Both the position numbers and the translations under genes were made by a program. A DNA stretch of 10,499 nt, from assembly GCA_947177925.1 (NCBI GenBank), contig CAMWWJ010000100.1, forward strand, positions 1-10,499, in the 5' to 3' direction. The notes under the pieces were generated by a model. That model made no database searches. It worked only from the letters and a program-made list of their open reading frames with translations, and was not told the origin of the DNA. Positions 1-5,335 of this stretch are shown here, piece by piece. Source of the DNA: an uncultured Lachnospiraceae bacterium (GTDB lineage Bacteria; Bacillota; Clostridia; Lachnospirales; Lachnospiraceae). Each line of letters begins with the position of its first letter. Within the stretch, counting starts at the first letter, position 1.

Positions 1-112
1 GTAATATATATGGATAGCCATTATTATTTAAAGCAATTCGACACACATCACATTTTTCCATGATAGCCACGATATCTTTAAATTCTTTTACTTCTCTATC
101 CGAACGACGCAT
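1..112 (-). CDS. NimA-like pyridoxamine 5'-phosphate oxidase family protein, N-terminal part only
   Basis: An ATG at 110-112 opens a reading frame that runs off the left window edge after 37 codons without a stop. A strong AGGAGA ribosome binding site lies at 119-124, six bases upstream. The visible peptide begins MRRSDREV and contains CDVCRIAL followed by NNNGYPYI. This pattern (basic start, a helix, then the Cys-x-x-Cys-R strand and a G-Y-P-Y turn) is typical of the N-terminus of the FMN- or heme-binding split-barrel proteins annotated as pyridoxamine 5'-phosphate oxidase family or NimA-like (nitroimidazole resistance). That is a family-level inference from only 37 residues. The full protein would usually be about 150-160 residues, so most of it lies outside the window. 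Its role in the cell cannot be judged from this fragment. Confidence 0.72.
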   Translation of the reverse strand, partial: MRRSDREVKEFKDIVAIMEKCDVCRIALNNNGYPYIL

Positions 113-194
113 TTTTTATCTCCTATTTCATAATAACCAAATTCTGATTGTACCGCTATAATATCTTCTTTTTATTCTTTATGTACCAGCAATT
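113..194 (-). promoter_or_regulatory. AT-rich intergenic region with possible promoter for the NimA-like gene
   Basis: This 82-nt gap between the J-domain gene stop and the NimA-like gene is the longest non-coding stretch in the window. On the minus strand it is AT-rich and contains TACAAT at 147-152, a reasonable -10 box about 35 bases upstream of the ATG. No convincing TTGACA-like -35 sits 16-18 bases before it, so the promoter is tentative. TATTAT, just upstream of TACAAT, is an alternative -10. I see no GC-rich hairpin followed by a T run, so transcription from the upstream genes may also continue into this gene. Confidence 0.3.
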
Positions 195-1001
195 CTATAA
201 CCCATTTTCCTTACAGATTTTATCATATTCGCTTTGAATTTCCTGCGCGATTTCCTTACTTCCTCCCGGCATATCCGGATGGTATTTTTTCATTAAGGAC
301 AGGTATCTTGGGCGAACTTCCTCTAAGCTGGAAATAGACCTAAAATATAAGGTTTTCTCAAATAAGAATTTCGGTTGCGGCTCTTTTGGCATTTCCCGAT
401 AGTTCTGGCGAAATTCTGGATTTTTTTCCCAGTGAACGTTTTCCCATGTTCGTTTCTTTTGTCTAAATTGCTCTCTCTGCCTTTTTTCCAGCTCTTCCCA
501 ATACATCTTTTCATAGATGTTCCGATAACCACCGTAAGGCCCTGCGTCTTTCTTATAAAACTCCTGGTCTTCCTTCCGTTTTTTGGAGAAAATGCTTTCC
601 AGCCCATATACTTTTCCTATGACAATAAAAATAACAGTAAATATAACATCATCAATTACAACCGTAGCAACAGCACCCAAAAGCATTAAGATCATCATCA
701 GATAAGTATTTTCACCTGTTCGATAACTATAGCTTGAGCTTAAGGCAAGCCGAAGGCCCATCAAAAAGAAAAAAACAAGCGCTGCCACCAAATACATCTG
801 AAACATTCCATACTCCACCACATCTGTCTCAAAAAGTCTCTCTTTTCCAAAAAAAAGCAGGTAAAGAAATGCCATTCCAATTGGCAGTAAAAGCAGCATG
901 GCTTCATAAGAAAAAGTCTTCGGATAAAAGTAGCAAAGAAAAGGAACTATTCCTTCCAAAACAGTAAATGCAATCAGCCATATTCGTTCCGAAATCGCCA
1001 T
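195..1001 (-). CDS. Membrane protein with C-terminal J domain
   Basis: This 268-residue protein has hydrophobic segments at about residues 6-26, 33-52, 66-87 and 99-131; the last is long enough to be two helices. A highly charged, Tyr/Trp-rich region follows at about 138-210. The C-terminus resembles the core of a DnaJ J domain: a helix-II-like stretch LSLMKKY, the HPD tripeptide at 241-243, then a helix-III-like stretch ending at the C-terminus. J domains stimulate the ATPase of DnaK/Hsp70, so this is inferred to be a membrane-anchored DnaK co-chaperone with the J domain in the cytosol. Zinc-finger and client-binding domains of DnaJ are absent, and helix IV is missing or very short. The ATG lies three bases after the glycosidase stop with only a weak ribosome binding site, suggesting translational coupling. 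The client or target is unknown. Confidence 0.8.
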   Translation of the reverse strand: MAISERIWLIAFTVLEGIVPFLCYFYPKTFSYEAMLLLLPIGMAFLYLLFFGKERLFETDVVEYGMFQMYLVAALVFFFLMGLRLALSSSYSYRTGENTYLMMILMLLGAVATVVIDDVIFTVIFIVIGKVYGLESIFSKKRKEDQEFYKKDAGPYGGYRNIYEKMYWEELEKRQREQFRQKKRTWENVHWEKNPEFRQNYREMPKEPQPKFLFEKTLYFRSISSLEEVRPRYLSLMKKYHPDMPGGSKEIAQEIQSEYDKICKENGL

Positions 1002-1004
1002 ATC

Positions 1005-2774
1005 CTATATCTCATCCTTAACTATTTTTCGTATCAGAATGCCATTTTTCAACAATGTATTGTCAATATAGTGCCTCTGGAACAGAATTTCTCCTTCCCT
1101 TCTGATTTCCATATCCTCTTCCGCACAGTTTATAATGACCTCTAAGTAATTATCCACCCAACCCGACTTCATAAACTCGATTACACGGGGATTTTCCAGC
1201 TTATTGGGAAAATGGAAATTTCTCGTGCGCATTAACGGCTCGCTTTTCCTTAAATGGATCAACTGTCTGATAATATCAATTCTATCGTTGTATTCTCCTG
1301 CTTCTATTTCCTCCCAGGGCATACACCGCCTGCAGTCAGGATCATGGTCTCCTTCCATGGCAATTTCTGTCCCATAATAAATACAGGGACTTCCCGGCAT
1401 AGTAAACAATACGGCAATCTGCTGGAAATATTCATCCAGATTCTTCACATCGCTGCGAAGCCTTTTGGTGTCATGGGAATCTAACAGATTGAACAGTACG
1501 TCATTGGTCTGCTGCATATATCCCGTATAGCACCGGTTGATGGTAAATTCAAAATCTTCGTTGGTCAAACTTTTATCAATCCAGAAATCCTTAATGCTCT
1601 GCCCAAGAGGGTAATTCATGACCGCATCAAATTCATCTCCCCTCAGCCATGGCATGGCGTCATGCCAGATTTCCCCCAATATGTATATATCCGGGTTGAT
1701 TTCCTTCATCCTTGTCCGAAGCTCCTTACAGAATACATGGGAAATCTCGTTAGCAACATCTAATCGAAGCCCGTCAACATTATATTTTTTCACCCAGGTC
1801 TCACAGACACCTAACAGATATTCCCTTACTTCTTTATTATTTGTATTCAACTTTGGCATCTGGTCAAAAAAGGCAAAGCTATAGAACTGTTTCTTTTTTG
1901 CTGCACCGCCCTTATGGACGAAAGGCCACTCATTGATCATGAACCAGTCATAATACTTGGATTCCGGTCCTTTTTCACAAACCTCCTGCCAGGGGGCAAA
2001 AAATTCCCCGCTGTGGTTGAATACCCCGTCAAGCATCACACGGATACCCCGTTTATGGGCTTCCTCCACCATCTTTATAAAAGTTTCCTCATCCCCAAAA
2101 TGAGGGTCTATCTTTGTATAATCCGTTGTATCATATTTATGGCTGGAAGGCGCTTCGTTGATTGGTGTCAGATAGATTCCGGTAATTCCCAGCTCCTTTA
2201 AGTAATCCAGCTTATTGATGATTCCCTGCAGGTCACCTCCATAAAATTCCCGGTTTGTCACCTTGCCTTTGTTTTTCCATGGAAGGGTTCCTTCCGGATC
2301 ATTTTCCGGATTCCCGTTGCAGAACCGTTCCGGAAAGATCTGATACCATACCGTTTCATTTACCCAGGCGGGAGTCTTGTTGATATCGGAAGGATTCATC
2401 CATGGAAATACAAAGCACTGCATGCTCCTTCCTTCCAGCTTCATCTGTTCCTCGCTGACGAATCCATCTTCAAAATAATACCAGCGCTCCGAATCGGTAA
2501 TCAGCTCAAAATAGTATTTTAAGCGCTTATATTCCGGCTGCAGCGTGGTAGTCCACCAGATTTGATTTTTTAACCGTTTCTTAAAATGGATGGCCCAGAC
2601 ATTTCCGGTCCAGACCTGATTTCCCCCAAGGATTCCTGCAGAAAACGGATCTCCCTGATATAGATTCACCTGTTTTACGTCATACCCTGTCTTTATGTTG
2701 ATAATCAGTTCATTCTCATTTAATGGATAACAAAAATTATCGTTTGCACGGTGATATACTGCATTAAAATCCAT
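1005..2774 (-). CDS. GH13 alpha-glycosidase, neopullulanase/cyclomaltodextrinase type
   Basis: This 589-residue enzyme is predicted to hydrolyse alpha-1,4 (and possibly alpha-1,6) links in maltodextrins, cyclodextrins or pullulan. Residues 1-125 look like the beta-sandwich N-domain (CBM34-like) of the neopullulanase/maltogenic amylase group. The (beta/alpha)8 barrel follows, with region I DGVFNH at 249-254, region V MPKLN at 306-310, and region II GLRLDVANE with nucleophile D339. Region III is LGEIW with acid/base E368, and region IV is LLDSHDT with transition-state stabiliser D435. MPKLN and the N-domain point to subfamily GH13_20. All catalytic residues are present. No signal peptide is visible, so it should act in the cytoplasm on imported oligosaccharides. 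GGGAGGT at 2781-2787 lies six bases before the ATG and supports this start. No transporter or regulator of sugar use is adjacent. Exact substrate preference cannot be read from sequence. Confidence 0.93.
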   Translation of the reverse strand: MDFNAVYHRANDNFCYPLNENELIINIKTGYDVKQVNLYQGDPFSAGILGGNQVWTGNVWAIHFKKRLKNQIWWTTTLQPEYKRLKYYFELITDSERWYYFEDGFVSEEQMKLEGRSMQCFVFPWMNPSDINKTPAWVNETVWYQIFPERFCNGNPENDPEGTLPWKNKGKVTNREFYGGDLQGIINKLDYLKELGITGIYLTPINEAPSSHKYDTTDYTKIDPHFGDEETFIKMVEEAHKRGIRVMLDGVFNHSGEFFAPWQEVCEKGPESKYYDWFMINEWPFVHKGGAAKKKQFYSFAFFDQMPKLNTNNKEVREYLLGVCETWVKKYNVDGLRLDVANEISHVFCKELRTRMKEINPDIYILGEIWHDAMPWLRGDEFDAVMNYPLGQSIKDFWIDKSLTNEDFEFTINRCYTGYMQQTNDVLFNLLDSHDTKRLRSDVKNLDEYFQQIAVLFTMPGSPCIYYGTEIAMEGDHDPDCRRCMPWEEIEAGEYNDRIDIIRQLIHLRKSEPLMRTRNFHFPNKLENPRVIEFMKSGWVDNYLEVIINCAEEDMEIRREGEILFQRHYIDNTLLKNGILIRKIVKDEI

Positions 2775-2799
2775 AAAAATACCTCCCGGGTCTTTTGCC

Positions 2800-4164
2800 C
2801 TAATTTTTAAAGCTGTGGATAGGCGCTGGAATCCTGCCGCCCCTGTTTATGAAATCCTCGCAGGAAAATGGATTTACCGGCATAATGGGAGCATAGCCTA
2901 AAAGCCCGCCAAATTCCACCTTTTCCCCTACTCCCTTTCCGATTACCGGAATAATCCGCACGGCTGTGGTCTTCTGGTTCACCATGCCGATTGCCATTTC
3001 ATCAGCAATAATGCCGGATATAGTGGATGCCTTTGTATCTCCCGGAATGGCAATCATATCAAGCCCTACGGAGCATACACAGGTCATGGCTTCTAACTTT
3101 TCCAAAGTAAGCGCCCCTGCCATTACTGCATCGATCATTCCCTGATCCTCGCTGACCGGAATAAAAGCGCCGCTTAATCCCCCTACATAGGAAGAAGCCA
3201 TCACACCTCCTTTTTTCACTTGATCGTTCAACAATGCCAAAGCTGCGGTAGTTCCCGGCGCTCCGGCATATTCCAGACCGATTTCACATAAAATATCCGC
3301 CACGCTGTCACCGATTGCAGGCGTGGGAGCCAGTGACAGGTCCACGATTCCAAAAGGAATCTGCAACAGCCTGGAAGCTTCCTTTGCCACAAGCTGGCCT
3401 ACTCTTGTTACTTTAAAGGCAGTCTTTTTGATGGTCTCACAAAGGACCTCAAAGCTTTCTCCCCGTACTTTTTCCAAAGCGGTTCTCACCACACCCGGCC
3501 CGGATACTCCTACGTTAATGACGGCATCCGCCTCCGTAACTCCATGAAATGCACCTGCCATAAAAGGATTGTCATCCGGCGCATTGCAAAATACAACCAG
3601 CTTTGCACAGCCTAAAGAATCATCCTCTTTTGTATATTCCGCCGTTTCCTTTACGATTTCGCCCATGAGCTTTACCGCATCCATATTGATTCCGGTGCGG
3701 GTAGATCCTAAATTCACGGAACTGCATACTCTTTCCGTTTTGGAAAGGGCAAGGGGGATGGAGCGAATCAACAGCTCATCCGCCTTCGTCATGCCCTTTG
3801 AAACAAGGGCGGAATAGCCTCCGATAAAATTCACGCCTACTTCTTTTGCCACCTGATCCAGAGTTTCTGCTATTTTTGCAAAATCCTCGCTTGTCTTACA
3901 GGCTGCCCCTCCCACAAGGGCAATGGGAGTTACGGAAATTCTTTTATTTACAATTGGAATACCAAATTCTTTCTCGATTGCTTCCCCAGTTGCCACCAGA
4001 TTTCTTGCGGTTCTTTCAATTTTATCATATATATTTTTTCTAAGGGTTTCCAAATCTGTACAGATACAATCAAGCAGGCTGATTCCGATTGTGATGGTCC
4101 TCACATCCAGATTTTCCTTCTCGATCATTTTATTTGTTTCGTTTACTTCAAAAAAGTTAATCAT
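2800..4164 (-). CDS. DUF711 / UPF0210 'PFL family' protein of unknown function
   Basis: This 454-residue protein closely matches the layout of the DUF711/UPF0210 family, usually about 450 residues. It has a start with NETNKMIEKENLDVRTIT, a Gly/Ala-rich centre with GVSGPGVVRTAL near 218-230, APGTTAALALL near 302-312, and the characteristic end RGGRIPAPIHSFKN. The family shares a fold with pyruvate formate-lyase-like glycyl radical enzymes, hence the name, but I find no RVxGY-type glycyl radical loop. It should not be called a formate acetyltransferase. The biochemical role is not established. The gene follows the ACT protein by 28 nt, an adjacency also known in streptococci, so the two probably act together. 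A GGAG ribosome binding site lies eight bases before the ATG. No signal peptide or membrane segment is visible. Confidence 0.93.
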   Translation of the reverse strand: MINFFEVNETNKMIEKENLDVRTITIGISLLDCICTDLETLRKNIYDKIERTARNLVATGEAIEKEFGIPIVNKRISVTPIALVGGAACKTSEDFAKIAETLDQVAKEVGVNFIGGYSALVSKGMTKADELLIRSIPLALSKTERVCSSVNLGSTRTGINMDAVKLMGEIVKETAEYTKEDDSLGCAKLVVFCNAPDDNPFMAGAFHGVTEADAVINVGVSGPGVVRTALEKVRGESFEVLCETIKKTAFKVTRVGQLVAKEASRLLQIPFGIVDLSLAPTPAIGDSVADILCEIGLEYAGAPGTTAALALLNDQVKKGGVMASSYVGGLSGAFIPVSEDQGMIDAVMAGALTLEKLEAMTCVCSVGLDMIAIPGDTKASTISGIIADEMAIGMVNQKTTAVRIIPVIGKGVGEKVEFGGLLGYAPIMPVNPFSCEDFINRGGRIPAPIHSFKN

Positions 4165-4192
4165 GTCACATTCTCCGTTTTATGCTATTTTA

Positions 4193-4465
4193 TTATATAC
4201 GGTGCATTTTATCAAAAATATCTTCTCTCTGGCATTTGATTACCACACCGATTTCCTCTCCCACCTTTGCAAGCTCATCCGAAATATCTCCAAAAGGCTT
4301 TTTGGCCTGGTTCATATCCACTAACATCATCATGTTAAAATAATCCTGTACGATGGTCTGGGAAATATCCAGAATATTCACTTCATTTTCCGCAAGATAT
4401 GTACACACCTTTGCAATGATTCCTACCGTATCTTTTCCTACTACTGTTATGATTGTTTTTTTCAT
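4193..4465 (-). CDS. ACT-domain protein, UPF0237 type
   Basis: This 90-residue protein is essentially one ACT domain with a short C-terminal helix. It starts MKKTIITVVGKDTVGIIAKV, then has NVNILDISQ-like strand and helix elements (VNILDISQTIV at 29-39) and a MMMLVDM strand. ACT domains bind small ligands, usually amino acids, and often dimerise; the GcvR-like subgroup is regulatory. The ligand here is unknown. The frame could begin 15 bases earlier at 4480. However, the ATG at 4463-4465 gives the length and MKKTI start usual for the family, and AGGAG at 4473-4477 is spaced seven bases from it. The DUF711 gene follows directly, and the pair is conserved in other Firmicutes. The protein is therefore inferred to sense a metabolite on behalf of, or as part of, a DUF711 complex. 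Confidence 0.93.
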   Translation of the reverse strand: MKKTIITVVGKDTVGIIAKVCTYLAENEVNILDISQTIVQDYFNMMMLVDMNQAKKPFGDISDELAKVGEEIGVVIKCQREDIFDKMHRI

Positions 4466-4472
4466 TTCTCTA

Positions 4473-4477
4473 CTCCT
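4473..4477 (-). promoter_or_regulatory. Ribosome binding site that fixes the ACT gene start
   Basis: On the minus strand AGGAG is followed by a seven-base spacer (TAGAGAA) and ATG at 4463-4465. This site lies inside the first codons of the longer frame that starts at 4480, so it cannot serve that upstream ATG. It argues for the shorter, 90-residue product. Confidence 0.8.
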
Positions 4478-4486
4478 CATATTTCC

Positions 4487-4515
4487 ATTCTATTTTCTGA
4501 ATTCTTAAAATTCAA
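4487..4515 (-). promoter_or_regulatory. Candidate sigma-A promoter for the ACT/DUF711 pair
   Basis: On the minus strand TTGAAT (4510-4515) and TAGAAT (4487-4492) are separated by exactly 17 bases. This is a good match to the TTGACA/TATAAT consensus at optimal spacing. It spans the end of the hydrolase gene and the 39-nt gap. The predicted start of transcription, near 4480, would leave only a few bases ahead of the AGGAG ribosome binding site, an unusually short leader. The region is AT-rich, so a chance match is possible. The box may let the pair be expressed apart from the upstream genes. Confidence 0.4.
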
Positions 4516-5302
4516 TCAGGGGGCTTGGTTCACTTCTTTTTGCCACGCTGATATAAAAATCCTCTGCACGGTAAGGATTATCCCCCATATTGATTTCTAA
4601 CCGTACCGCTTCATAAGCCAACTCCGGCAGGTTGTTTTCATGGCTTAAATGACCTAACATAATATATTTTAAATGGTCGTTTACAATATTGCTTAAAAGC
4701 CTGCCGCTGCTTTCATTGGACAAATGCCCTTTCTTGCCTGCAATGCGCTTTTTTAAGTAATAGGGATAAGCTCCTGCCTGCAGCATCCTTTCGTCATGAT
4801 TGGCTTCTATGAACAACGCGTCCATATCCTGAAAGCCATCCACCACCTCTTCCGTGACAATTCCAAGATCCGTGACGATTCCAAGACGTTTCTCCCCGCA
4901 GTAAATACGATAGGCTACCGGATCCTTGGCATCATGGGAAATAGGAAGGGGGTCTATGGTAAGGCTTCCCACCTGACAGCAGCCATAGCCTTCAAAAGGA
5001 TGGAACAGCTCCATTTCAATCTTTCCTACGGATTTTGTTGCTAAAATCCCCTGAATCGTGCCTTTTGTGGCATAAATGGGAAGTCCGCACTTTCTGGCAA
5101 GCACCCCAAGTCCTCCTATATGGTCGATATGCTCATGAGTGATAAAGACTCCATCTAAATCCGCTGCCGAAAGCCCAATGGACTTAAGCCCTGCTTCCAC
5201 CTTTTTTCCGCTGATACCCGCATCAATCAAAATATGGGTGTCCTCGTTTCCTACATAAATACAATTTCCACTGCTTCCGCTTGCAATGCTTAGAAGCTTC
5301 AT
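4505..5302 (-). CDS. YycJ/WalJ-type metallo-beta-lactamase-fold hydrolase
   Basis: This 265-residue protein has the start MKLLSIASGSSGNCIYVG and the metal-binding motif THEHIDH at 55-61. Further likely ligands are H123 (ISHD), D145 (TDLG) and histidines in GHLSN (193) and GHLSHENN (218). This is the pattern of the YycJ/WalJ branch of metallo-beta-lactamase-fold phosphodiesterases, which usually bind two metal ions. Family members have been linked to cell-wall homeostasis (walRKHIJ operon in Bacilli) and proposed as 5'-3' DNA exonucleases in mismatch repair. Here no WalRK genes are adjacent; polA lies two genes upstream. A DNA role fits the context, but this is inference. An in-frame ATG at 5324-5326 would add eight residues. 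The start at 5300-5302 is preferred because GGGAGG sits eight bases before it and the family begins with MKLLSIASGS. No signal peptide is seen. Confidence 0.92.
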   Translation of the reverse strand: MKLLSIASGSSGNCIYVGNEDTHILIDAGISGKKVEAGLKSIGLSAADLDGVFITHEHIDHIGGLGVLARKCGLPIYATKGTIQGILATKSVGKIEMELFHPFEGYGCCQVGSLTIDPLPISHDAKDPVAYRIYCGEKRLGIVTDLGIVTEEVVDGFQDMDALFIEANHDERMLQAGAYPYYLKKRIAGKKGHLSNESSGRLLSNIVNDHLKYIMLGHLSHENNLPELAYEAVRLEINMGDNPYRAEDFYISVAKRSEPSPLIEF

Positions 5303-5310
5303 TCTTTTTT

Positions 5311-5316
5311 CCTCCC
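5311..5316 (-). promoter_or_regulatory. Ribosome binding site that fixes the hydrolase start
   Basis: GGGAGG on the minus strand is eight bases from ATG 5300-5302. It lies within the codons of the longer frame beginning at 5326, whose own upstream region has no comparable site, so the shorter protein is favoured. Confidence 0.8.
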
Positions 5317-5335
5317 TTTGTTCCATCTCACAAAA

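Noticed and set aside
113..194. Terminator after the J-domain gene
   Set aside because: The gap is AT-rich but has no GC-rich inverted repeat before a T run on the minus strand.
2781..2790. CCCGGG palindrome and G-rich run between the DUF711 and glycosidase genes, considered as a terminator or operator
   Set aside because: The run is the ribosome binding site of the glycosidase gene. There is no stem of useful length and no following T run.
2800..4164. Reading the 'PFL family' protein as a pyruvate formate-lyase
   Set aside because: The length is about 450 residues, no glycyl radical loop is seen, and the sequence matches the DUF711/UPF0210 pattern. The name reflects fold similarity only.
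3923..4324. Plus-strand frame of 133 codons across the DUF711 and ACT genes
   Set aside because: It is antisense to two conserved genes and has low-complexity hydrophobic content typical of a shadow frame.
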